Origin: JAXMAF01 sp046350555
GTDB lineage: Bacteria; Planctomycetota; Phycisphaerae; Phycisphaerales; SM1A02
DNA: 14,094 nt
Direction of reading: 5' to 3'
Assembly: GCA_046350555.1 (NCBI GenBank)
Contig: JAXMAF010000045.1
Coordinates: 1-14,094, forward strand
A program made the translations under genes and the position numbers. The notes beneath the pieces were generated by a model, which saw nothing but the letters and a program-made list of their open reading frames with translations, had not been told where the DNA came from and did no database searches. Below, piece by piece: positions 7,296 to 14,094 of this stretch (positions within the stretch are counted from its first letter, which is position 1; the number at the start of each line of letters is the position of its first letter).

Positions 7296-7301
7296 TACGT
7301 T
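7296..7301 (+). promoter_or_regulatory. Probable -10 box (TACGTT) of the DapA-like gene
   Basis: TACGTT ends 6 nt before the ATG at 7308, within a GTGCTACGTTG string almost identical to the one before the HD-GYP gene. A TTGGCG lies at 7276-7281, but its 14-bp spacing is short. The 93-bp gap may therefore carry an independent, leaderless promoter. Confidence 0.45.
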
Positions 7302-7307
7302 GCGCGC

Positions 7308-8239
7308 ATGGCAACGACCGACTGGACGGGCGTCATCCCCGCCATCACCACACCCTTTCGCGACGACGACACGATCGACCTGGCGTTCCTCGCCGAACAC
7401 GCCGCATGGATGATCGACGCCGGATGCACCGGCGTCGTCTCTCCCGGGTCGCTCGGCGAGGGCGCAGCGCTGAGCGGCGGCGAGAAGCGAGATTCGCGCC
7501 CTGGTCGCCGCGGTGGGGATCCGGGTCCCGGTCGTCGCGGCCATTGCCGCCGCGCACTTCGCGAGGCGGTCGCGCTGGCCAGCGCCGCGCTCGTGCGGCT
7601 GCGCGCGCCCTGATGGTCCTTCCGCCACAGCTCCATCGCGGTTCGTGGGAGGAGCTGCGCGGGCACCTGTCGGCGGTCTTCGACGCGACGCCGCTGCCGT
7701 GCATGCTCTACAACAACCCGATCGCCTACGGCACCGACGTGCTTCCGTGGCAGGTCGCCGCCCTCGCCGGCGACTGCGCGAAGATCTCGGCGCCGTCAAG
7801 GGCGACGCCGACGTTCGTCGCATCACCGCGATCCGGCACCTGCTCGGCGACCGCCTCGCGATCCTCGTCGGTGTCGACGACCTCTGGTCGAGGGCGTCGA
7901 CGCCGGCGCAGTGGGTTGGATCGCGGACTCGGTCAACGCCCTGCCCCACGAGAGCGTCCGCCTCTTCCAGCTCTCGATGGCCGCCGCGGGGGGCGACGCC
8001 ACGGCGAGGAGCGCGGTGGACGGCTCTATCGCTGGTTCCTTCCGCTGCTGCGCATGGACGTGGTGCCCGAGTTCGTCCACCTCATCAAGCTCTGCCGGGC
8101 GTCGGTCGGACGCGGTTCGCCGCGCTGCGCGCCCGCGACGCGAAGGCTCGAGGCGCGGCGGCTCGCGGCGGCACAGGCGACGATCGCCGAGGCGCTCTTG
8201 ACCAGGCCCTGGCCATCGGGCGTCGACCCGACGGACTGA
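7308..8239 (+). pseudogene. DapA-superfamily lyase/deaminase (probable pyrroline-4-hydroxy-2-carboxylate deaminase), frame broken at least six times
   Basis: Pieces of one DHDPS/NAL-family protein of about 305 aa appear in order but in changing frames. They are VIPAITTPF and SPGSLGEGAALSGGEKR (to about 7488); EIRALVAAVGIRVPVVAAI (7489-7560); EAVALASAAL (7563-7600); LMVLPPQLHRGSWEEL and PCMLYNNPIAYGTD (7610-7785); AVKGDADVRRITAIRHLLGD with VGVDDL; then GWIADSVNALPHES; then LYRWFLPLLRMDVVPEFVHL to the TGA at 8239. The Schiff-base lysine (in AVKGD) and the tyrosine of YNNP are kept. In hydroxyproline catabolism this enzyme makes alpha-ketoglutarate semialdehyde and ammonia. The order of pieces is complete and nothing is lost but frame. 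The gene is either freshly decayed or, more likely, affected by consensus indels. Start ATG 7308 follows a -10-like box. Confidence 0.8.
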
Positions 8240-8251
8240 GCGTCGGCACGC

Positions 8252-8284
8252 GCGCCTCCCGGGTCGGCGATGATCCGGAGGCGC
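8252..8284. terminator. Candidate bidirectional terminator hairpin
   Basis: GCGCCTCC (8252-8259) pairs with GGAGGCGC (8277-8284). Two further G-C pairs (8261-8262 with 8275-8276) form after a one-base bulge at 8260, leaving a loop of 12 nt. It lies between the convergent stops of the DapA-like gene (8239) and the kinase gene (8362). It has no T-run, which is common in GC-rich genomes. Confidence 0.4.
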
Positions 8285-8361
8285 CTCGCACGTTGGGCGT
8301 CGGCCGCCTTCCGACGACTCGCCATGGCCACCGCATCGGCGGCCGTCCCGGGGCGCGCGCG

Positions 8362-11300
8362 CTACGCCGTCGGTGGATCGCCGATGCGGCGCGCCTCGTC
8401 GATCGCCGCCAGCGTGCCTTGGTCGAGCATGCCGCCCGATTCGAGCACCGCGCGGCGGCCGACGTCGATGGCCCGCAGGCGCGCCGCCAGCCCCGGCGCG
8501 CCTCGAGGACGCCCGTCCAGGCACCACCAGCCCGCGGCTCCTCGCGCGGCCGCCGACGATGTGCTCGCGTGCGAGGGCGAGCCACGAACCGGCTTTGTCG
8601 ATCGATCGCCTGCGAGGCGATCTCGGCGAGGTTCCGTTCCGCGTTGGCCAGCCGCTGGCCGTCGTCGACAAGCCGCGGAACGAGCGACTCGAGCATCGTC
8701 TTGGCCTCGGCCGGGGCGCCCCTGCATCTTGCGGCGTGACGGCGATCACGAGCACGCGCGGCATCGTCGCTCGCGCCTGGTCCGCCTCGGCGTAGATCGA
8801 GACCGCCCGGCGCGCAGGTTCACCGCATCATCGAAACTCGCCCTTGCGACGTCGAAGCAGCGCGCGTTGGTCAGGAAGTGCGCCTCGCGCAGGCGGTCCT
8901 GCGCCGCCTCGGCGAGCATGCGCTGCAGGGTTGACGAACTCGGCCTCCGCGACGCGACGCTCGCGCATCGCGACGGTGGCGATGGCGTTGAGCAGGCACA
9001 GGCTGGTCGGCGCGATCGGGCACGCGGTCGACCCGGGCGCAGGCCGCCTCGCACCAGTTCCGCGCGTCGTGGATCAGGCCGCGCGTCCACCAGTAGAGCG
9101 AGAGGAGCGCGCCGCCGCGGCGAGCCGCTGCGCGGCGACAGCGTCGTCGGCCGGCGCCGCGTCGAGGATGCGCGCCGCCCGCAGGTTGTCGAGGTCCCTT
9201 CCGGCGTCGGCGAGCCATCGCCGTCGCTCGTTGGCCGACTCGAACTGCCGGTTCGGCAACCCCGGCTCGAGCCGTTCCAGCATCCGCCGCACGAGGCGGT
9301 CGCGGACGGCCGCGACCTCCGCCTCGCCGCGCAGCTCGAGGAGATGCTCGGCATGCGGTCGCGGATCGATGGCTCGTATCGATCGGGGCGCGCCCGATCG
9401 GACGAGGCGCTGCTCGCTGAGCGTCGTGAGGGCGTCGAAGACCGAGGTCGCCCCGACGCGCGTCGCGCGCGTGGCGACGGTCGCGATCCCGAAGGCGGAC
9501 CGGCGGGCGATCCGGCGCTGGCGCCCGAGGGCGGCCCGGCCGGCGCCGGAGCGGGCGACGCCGCGCTGGCGGAGGCGTTCGCGTCGCCGCAGACCTCGCA
9601 TGCGTCGTCGATCCGGAACGAGCTCCCGAAGACGCTCAGCCTTCCGAGCAGCGTCAGCGGTGCGCTCGTCAGCCGCTCGAGCGTGTAGCGCATCGCAGCG
9701 GCGAGCGAATCGTGCGTGGCACGGCTGAACGTCGAATCGTCCTCCAGCGGCGTCGCGCGGTTCGCCGCGGGTGCGTCGGGATCGCCGAAGATCGCCGCGT
9801 AGCTTTGCAGCACGTCGGCGACGTTGAGCCCGCCCGCGACCCGCGCCGCGAGGAGTTCGATGGCCAGCGGGATGCCCGCGGCGCGCCGGCAGAGCTCGGC
9901 GACCGCGGCGGCGTTCGCGTCGGAAAGTCGGAAGTCCGGGCCGGCGTGCTCCGCGAAGAGGCGGACCGACTCGACGAGGCGAAGGTCGCGGGCCCGTTCG
10001 CCGTTCCGGGTCGACGTCGATCCCGTTGACGGCCTCGGCGGCACCGCCAGCGGCGTGAGGGAGAGGCGGCGCTGCTTGGCGAAGTCCGGTGGCGTCACGC
10101 TCGTGACGAGCATCGCGATCTGCTCGTACGTCGCGAGCCGGCGCGCGAAGGGCGCGAAGGCTGGAACGCGCTCGACGCCGTCGAAGACCACGAGGGCGCG
10201 ACGCGTGCCGAGAAGCGCGAGGATGGACTCAAGCGGGCTGGCGCCGGGACCGGCGGCGGGACGAAGGCTTGCGGGAAGCGCTTCGCGCAGCGCCGCGACG
10301 ACGGCGTCCGCGAGTGTCGGAGCGGAGGAGTCGGGGTCCATCGCCACCAGGGACACCCAGCAGACGACATCCGGCCGGCGGCCGGGGGACTCGATGGCGA
10401 TGTCCCACGCCACCTGCCGCGCCAGCGCCGTCTTGCCAAGCCCCGACAGGCCGTGGATCGTGACCGCCTGGCGCCGATGGATCAGCAGGTCGGTCACGAT
10501 CGACTCGCGCTCGCGGTCGCGCCCCACGAGCCGCAGCGGCGCCGCGATGTTGTGCAGCGCCGGCCGCCCGCCGGCCCGCGGCGGCGCGAGGCGGTGGAGC
10601 ACGTCGATCACGTTCTCGATGCGCTGCGGACGATCCTCCGGTCGCTTCTCGAGGCACTTGGCGATCAAGGCCCGCGCCTCGGCGAGCGCCGCCGGCGGGA
10701 CGCCGTCGATCTCGCTTGGCAGGAGGTCGAGCGGCGCCGGATCGTCGCGCACGGCGGCGGCGAGCGCTTCGTCGGTGTCGGCGACGAAGGGCAGCCGCTG
10801 GGCGAGGCAGCGGAAGAGGAGCACGCCGACGGCCCAGAGGTCGGAGCGCAGGTCGACGACGCGCCGATCGGCGAACTGCTCGGGTGCCGCGTAGTCCGCG
10901 GTGAAGCCGTCGATCCCGCCGGGCCGGCCGTCCACGCGCTTGGAGACGCCGAAGTCGATCAGCACGACCTCGTCGCGCTCGGTCACGATGATGTTCGAGG
11001 CCTTGAAGTCGCGATGGGCGATGGGTGGCCCGGCGTGATGGAGCAGGGCCAGCGCCTCGGTCGCGCCGAGCACGATGCGGAAGAGCCGTGCCAGCGCCGT
11101 CGCGTCGTGGGCGGTGCCCGTGGCTGCCCCGGAGCGCGGCGAGGCCGCCGCCTCGTGCGTCGTGAGGATCCGCGTGAGCGATTGGCCGGGAACGAAGCGG
11201 AGGACGATGAAGGGCACGCCGCGGAACGCCTCGAGCCAGCTCCGCGGCGAGGGGCCCGGCGCGCCTCGGACCGCATCCGCCGCGGCGATCGCCTCCGGGG

Positions 11301-11706
11301 CGACCTCGAGCAGTGTCGATGGATCGCCGAGCGGTCGGATGAAGTCGAGGACGGTCGCGAGGCGCGAATCGAAGATGTCCGCGCTCACGCACGCCTCGAA
11401 GTGCTGGTTGCGGATGACGTTCGCCCGGGCGTCGTCGGCGAGGTCCTCGCGCACGGTCTTCAGCACCACCTCGCGCCCGTTGAGGTCGTTGTCGCGGGCC
11501 TTGAACGTCGTCCCCATCCCACCGCGGTCGAGTCGCTCCAGCAGCGTGAAGCGAGGAGCGGATCCCTCGGTTGTCGGCGGAGCAGGCGGGCCGACGTGCC
11601 CCGAGAAGCCAAACGACGAGGCGTCGCCGGCGCCTCGGGCGGATGATGCGCTCGAGTCGTTCCGCGGACCGGCGGTGGATGCGATGTTGGGATCGGGGTC
11701 CGGCAA
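8362..11706 (-). CDS. Ser/Thr protein kinase fused to a STAND/NB-ARC-like ATPase; C-terminal third frame-disrupted
   Basis: Residues 1-50 are a Ser/Ala/Pro-rich linker. Residues 51-373 are a Hanks-type kinase: Gly-loop LDRGGMGTTFKA (59-70), K83, catalytic HRDFKASN (231-238), DFG (251-253) and APE (274-276). It appears active. Residues 390-700 form a STAND-type ATPase: P-loop GLSGLGKTAL (419-428), Walker B VVFD (506-509) and AGIPLAIELLAA (610-621, the GLPLA-like motif). Up to about residue 717 (near 9555) the frame is clean. Beyond it, sensible helical, TPR-like sequence continues in at least seven successive frame switches: FDALTTLSEQRLV, LLSLYWWTRGLIHDARNW, MLAEAAQDRLREAHF, TMLESLVPRLVDDGQRL, then AVLESGGMLDQGTLAAIDEA to a TAG at 8362. 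The start is a TTG at 11706, the only plausible one before the kinase fold and after an in-frame stop. No membrane segment is seen. It is the last gene of the sigma-factor operon. Confidence 0.82.
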
Positions 11707-11857
11707 GCAGGTGGTCCCTGACCTGGCGATCGGCGGGCGTTCGCCGCGACGCGGCGCACACCGTCGAGGGAGCGCGGCGAGAGCAGGTTCAGTTCACGCG
11801 CGGCGATTGGCCCATCGTCCAGCTCCTTGGCGTCGGGGCACAGATGCGACGAGGCTG

Positions 11858-12178
11858 CTAGGGAACGCGCGAGACCGCTCTCGGGCGCATCCGATCGGCG
11901 GTCCAGCGCAGGAGCGCGGCGCGCAGCAGGTCCGCCAGCTCGGCGTCCGCTGCGCACGATCGCAGGGCGTCGGGAAGGACGCGTATGGCGAGCCGCACGA
12001 GGGCGTCGTCGAGCGTGTCGTCGGTTGGCGCCAGCTCGCGCAGTCGCGTGGCGAATGGCCGGATCGCGTCGAAGAGGCGCATGGAGGCCTGGACGCGCCG
12101 CGCCGGGTGGTCGGAGCGCAGGTCCCGCAGGAGTCGGTCGTGTGCTGGATCGTCGAGGCAGGCGTTGCAGAATCCCAT
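11858..12178 (-). CDS. Hypothetical 106-aa protein with an N-terminal CxxC, in the sigma-kinase operon
   Basis: This is not a recognised family. It starts MGFCNACLDD, giving a C4xxC7 pair with H13 and H24 nearby, which could hold a metal. The rest looks fully helical and charged (RLFDAIRPFATRLRELAP at 34-51, then LADLLRAALLRWTADR). GC-rich third codon positions and a clean frame support a real gene. The ATG at 12178 lies 50 bp after the sigma-factor stop, and the TAG is 151 bp before the kinase start, all on one strand. Its place between a sigma factor and a kinase suggests an adaptor or regulator of one of them. It lacks the Hx3Cx2C pattern of ZAS anti-sigma factors, so that role is not claimed. 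The ribosome binding site is weak. Confidence 0.6.
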   Translation of the reverse strand: MGFCNACLDDPAHDRLLRDLRSDHPARRVQASMRLFDAIRPFATRLRELAPTDDTLDDALVRLAIRVLPDALRSCAADAELADLLRAALLRWTADRMRPRAVSRVP

Positions 12179-12228
12179 GGGACACCAGTGGGTTGGGGGC
12201 GTTCAGTCCACAAGAGAAGCGTGTGCGG

Positions 12229-13080
12229 TCAACGGCCCTTGGGCTTGTGCATCAGGCGGCGCAGCGGTCCGAGCGCCCGGCGGCCGTAGACCTCCTCGAA
12301 CGCCGGGATGATGCGAAAGCCGAAGGTGTCGATCACGGTCTCGACCTCGAGGCCGAGCGTCCGGGCGGCGTCGTCGGGCTTGCGCCGACGGATCACGAAT
12401 TCGTCCAGCACGGCCACGTCGGACGCGGAGAGCCGTTCCCGCAGCGGCGCCATCAGCACCGGCAGGATCTTCGTGCGCATGTCCGACATCGCCTTGCGCC
12501 CAGCCTCGAGCGACGGGAGATCCAGCGCCGCGGCGACCGCCTCCCACGCCTGGCCATGGACGACGAAGAGGTCCAGGATCGCCCGCTTCTTTTCGGAGAG
12601 GCTCACGCTCGCCAGGGCCGAGAGAAGTGCGGTGAATCCATCGCGATCCCGCTCCTCGTCCTCGCGAACGCGGACGCGGGTCGCCGGTCCGGGCTCCGGC
12701 GCGACGGGCTCGTTCCACGGCGCATCCGTTCCGGGCATCTGGCCCGGGCGTCGCCGGAGTCGGTCCTGTTCGTCACGGATCTCGTTGACCACGGCGCGAC
12801 GCAGGAAGCGGCCGAGCTCGACGTCGTTGCTGCACACGATTGCGCCACGGTGCGCCGCCCGCATCAGGACGGTGTCGATCACCGTGACGGCGTCGCGGGA
12901 GTGCACATGTCGGTTCGAGAGGACGACCTCGGTGTAGGGCATCAGCTCCCCGTGCAGGTCGCGGAACGCGTCGTTGATCACGCCATCGTCGGCGGAATTG
13001 AGCCGTTCCACGTTGCGCCTCGGGGCGGTCGCGGACGAAGGGGAGTTGGGCGAGGAACCGGGATCGATGTTCGGGGGCAT
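12229..13080 (-). CDS. Sigma-70-like (ECF-type) RNA polymerase sigma factor, divergent, 283 aa
   Basis: Residues 1-30 are a disordered Pro/Ser-rich tail. Residues 36-110 resemble region 2 of ECF sigma factors: an acidic helix with DLHGELMPY, then GRFLRRAVVNEIRDEQDRLR (90-109). An Asp/Glu/Pro-rich linker spans 115-147. A region-4-like helix-turn-helix follows at about 160-205 (SLSEKKRAILDLF, then WEAVAAALDLPSLEAGRKAM). A second segment of similar pattern occurs at 217-262 (RLSASDVAVLDEFVIRRRKP, then DDAARTLGLEVETVI). The protein would direct RNA polymerase to specific promoters. Association with a Ser/Thr kinase gene is established for several planctomycete ECF groups and is seen here. The ATG at 13080 has GGAG about 7 nt upstream. 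A longer frame to a TTG at 13134 is possible but adds only low-complexity residues. The match is weak enough that another HTH regulator remains possible. Confidence 0.6.
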   Translation of the reverse strand: MPPNIDPGSSPNSPSSATAPRRNVERLNSADDGVINDAFRDLHGELMPYTEVVLSNRHVHSRDAVTVIDTVLMRAAHRGAIVCSNDVELGRFLRRAVVNEIRDEQDRLRRRPGQMPGTDAPWNEPVAPEPGPATRVRVREDEERDRDGFTALLSALASVSLSEKKRAILDLFVVHGQAWEAVAAALDLPSLEAGRKAMSDMRTKILPVLMAPLRERLSASDVAVLDEFVIRRRKPDDAARTLGLEVETVIDTFGFRIIPAFEEVYGRRALGPLRRLMHKPKGR

Positions 13081-13375
13081 GGATCGCTCCACAGGGGATC
13101 GACGCGCCGGGCGTGCGGAAGGCACGCGTGGCAAAGGGTACGGAAACCAAGTCCGGCGGGCGCGGTTGTCGGGTGCCCGTGGCTTGCGGTCGATGGGGGA
13201 GAAACGGTCGGAGTGGTGGGGGCGTTACGTGGCGGAGGATCGATGCGCGATCGGGAATCGGCGATCGGCGAGCAGGCAGGGATCCTCGATCGGGCTGGAG
13301 AGCGGCCCGAGAGGTCACGCCGGAGGGTTGGCGGACGTTCCTTGAGATGGCGGGGGCCATCACGGAAGGACGACC
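13081..13375. other. Divergent intergenic region, 295 bp
   Basis: This gap separates the sigma-factor operon (minus) from the 66-aa ORF (plus) and must hold the operon promoter. On the minus strand a TACCCT hexamer lies about 50 nt before the ATG at 13080 without a good -35. A strong ribosome binding site sits at the right edge (13364-13370). No RNA gene, repeat or additional ORF with credible start signals was seen. Confidence 0.4.
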
Positions 13376-13576
13376 ATGCCACTTCCAAGCGACGAAACCC
13401 GAATTCGGTTCCTGACCCAGCAGCAGCGCGGGCTGGACGAGCTGCGCGCGATCGAATCGCCGATGGCGGAGTACCTTCGGCTCGTCGCGCGGCAGGCGAC
13501 GATCGTCTGCTGGCCATCGTTCGATCCCCGGCCATTGGGCGAGCGCGGTGACGACACCGATCTTGTCGATGCCTGA
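13376..13576 (+). CDS. Small hypothetical protein, 66 aa
   Basis: No family is recognised. The main support is GGAAGGA at 13364-13370, 5 nt before the ATG, one of the best Shine-Dalgarno sequences in the window. The protein is soluble and charged, with a likely helix at 5-38 (TRIRFLTQQQRGLDELRAIE and onward) and an acidic C-terminus (ERGDDTDLVDA). A single Cys lies at 45. It is convergent with thrS across 50 bp and divergent from the sigma-factor operon. It could be an independent small protein or a regulator linked to the operon behind it. The role is unknown. Confidence 0.5.
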   Translation: MPLPSDETRIRFLTQQQRGLDELRAIESPMAEYLRLVARQATIVCWPSFDPRPLGERGDDTDLVDA

Positions 13577-13600
13577 TCGGCGTCCGGGCCGGCCCTCGCG

Positions 13601-13620
13601 CCGTCCCTGCCCGTCCCTGC
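13601..13620. repeat. Exact tandem duplication of a 10-mer
   Basis: CCGTCCCTGC occurs twice back to back between the convergent ends of the 66-aa ORF and thrS. A 10-bp palindrome, GGGCCGGCCC, lies at 13586-13595. Neither forms a standard terminator. Confidence 0.5.
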
Positions 13621-13626
13621 ACGTTT

Positions 13627-14094
13627 CTAGACGGCCTTCGCCGCCCCCTTCGTCTCGATCTCGCGCCGCAGGCCGGCGACGAAGGCGTCGAGCGCGACGG
13701 CGCCGTGGTCCTTCTGTTCGCCGCGGATGCGCACGCTCACCTCGTTTCGCTCGGCGTCGCGCGGGCCGACGACGAGCATGTACGGGATCTTCTCCTCGGC
13801 GGCGACGCGGATCTTGTTCTGGATGCGCTCGGACGAGCCGTCGACGGTCGCGCGCACCTGCGCATCGCGCAGCGCGGCCAGGGCCTTCTCCGCGTACTCG
13901 GCGCTCTTGTCGCTGATGGGCAGCACGCGCACCTGCTCGGGGCTGAGCCAGGTCGGGAACGCGCCGGCGAAGTGCTCGATCAGGCAGCCGATGAATCGCT
14001 CCATCGAGCCGAACGGTGCGCGATGGATCATCACCGGCCGGTGCCTGGCGTTGTCGTTGCCGATGTAGGAGAGGTCGAACCGGATCGGCAGGTT
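13627..14094 (-). CDS. thrS: Threonyl-tRNA synthetase, C-terminal 155 residues (5' end outside the window)
   Basis: This class II synthetase charges tRNA-Thr with threonine in the cytoplasm. The window holds the end of the catalytic core and the whole anticodon-binding domain. Counting from the window edge, motif 3 is seen as IHRAPFGSMERFIGCLIEH (23-41), with the arginine of the ERF triplet that contacts ATP. The anticodon-binding domain follows: PEQVRVLPISDKSAEYAE (52-69), then KIPYMLVVGPRDAERNEVSV (102-121) and a typical RGEQKD end. The C-terminus is an Ala/Lys tail ending GAAKAV. The frame is clean to the last base of the window. The gene is convergent with the 66-aa ORF, 50 bp apart. Confidence 0.95.
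   Translation of the reverse strand, partial: NLPIRFDLSYIGNDNARHRPVMIHRAPFGSMERFIGCLIEHFAGAFPTWLSPEQVRVLPISDKSAEYAEKALAALRDAQVRATVDGSSERIQNKIRVAAEEKIPYMLVVGPRDAERNEVSVRIRGEQKDHGAVALDAFVAGLRREIETKGAAKAV

Noticed and set aside
4674..7949. A long minus-strand frame of over 1000 codons
   Set aside because: Its product is Arg-rich and low in hydrophobic order, and it overlaps well-supported genes in other frames. This is a GC-driven shadow.
4946..8239. A very long uninterrupted plus-strand frame across the epimerase and oxidase genes
   Set aside because: It is antisense to the epimerase and out of frame with the oxidase, and its translation is Arg/Ala-rich. Such frames arise by chance in GC-rich DNA. 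Only its last part carries real DapA-like sequence because of frame breaks.
13081..13134. Extension of the sigma-like protein to a TTG at 13134
   Set aside because: The extra residues are low complexity, and the ATG at 13080 has a GGAG at proper spacing.

Overview
The window is GC-rich bacterial DNA, most likely from a planctomycete and probably from the class Phycisphaerae. Two features point there. A secreted protein ends in the GD..GDG.VDGADLG.LLG.WG signature that is common at the C-termini of exported planctomycete proteins. There is also an operon pairing a sigma-70-like factor with a Ser/Thr kinase, an arrangement typical of planctomycetes. No rRNA, tRNA, CRISPR array or phage gene was seen.

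Layout, left to right. (1) 2-2340, plus strand: the 3' end of a DUF418 membrane protein, an unrecognised 249-aa soluble protein, and a stand-alone HD-GYP phosphodiesterase. (2) 2372-4704: a 540-aa secreted protein with two internal repeats and a dockerin-like tail, convergent with a small secreted protein on the minus strand. Between them lies a probable 166-bp miniature inverted-repeat element (4005-4170) whose right end supplies the stop codon of the minus-strand gene. (3) 4928-8239: a hydroxyproline catabolism cluster. It holds a two-cysteine 4-hydroxyproline 2-epimerase (minus), a divergent FAD amine oxidase/dehydrogenase (plus), and a DapA-superfamily lyase/deaminase (plus) whose reading frame is broken at least six times. 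(4) 13080-8362, minus strand: a sigma-like factor, a 106-aa protein with a CxxC, and a large Ser/Thr kinase fused to a STAND-type (NB-ARC-like) ATPase. The kinase gene's C-terminal third is also broken by many frame changes. (5) 13376-14094: a 66-aa plus-strand ORF with a strong ribosome binding site, convergent with the 3' end of thrS.

How the parts fit. The three genes of region 3 match the first three steps of trans-4-hydroxy-L-proline degradation: epimerisation to cis-4-hydroxy-D-proline, oxidation to pyrroline-4-hydroxy-2-carboxylate, and deamination/dehydration to alpha-ketoglutarate semialdehyde. The final semialdehyde dehydrogenase and any transporter are not in the window. Region 4 looks like a self-contained signalling module in which the kinase/ATPase could control the sigma factor.

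Caution. All frame breaks sit between about 7488 and 9555 and hit two unrelated convergent genes, while the flanking genes are clean. This suggests local consensus indel errors at least as strongly as true pseudogenes. Several genes have a TAnnnT hexamer only 7-12 nt before the start codon, which suggests leaderless or very short-leader transcription.
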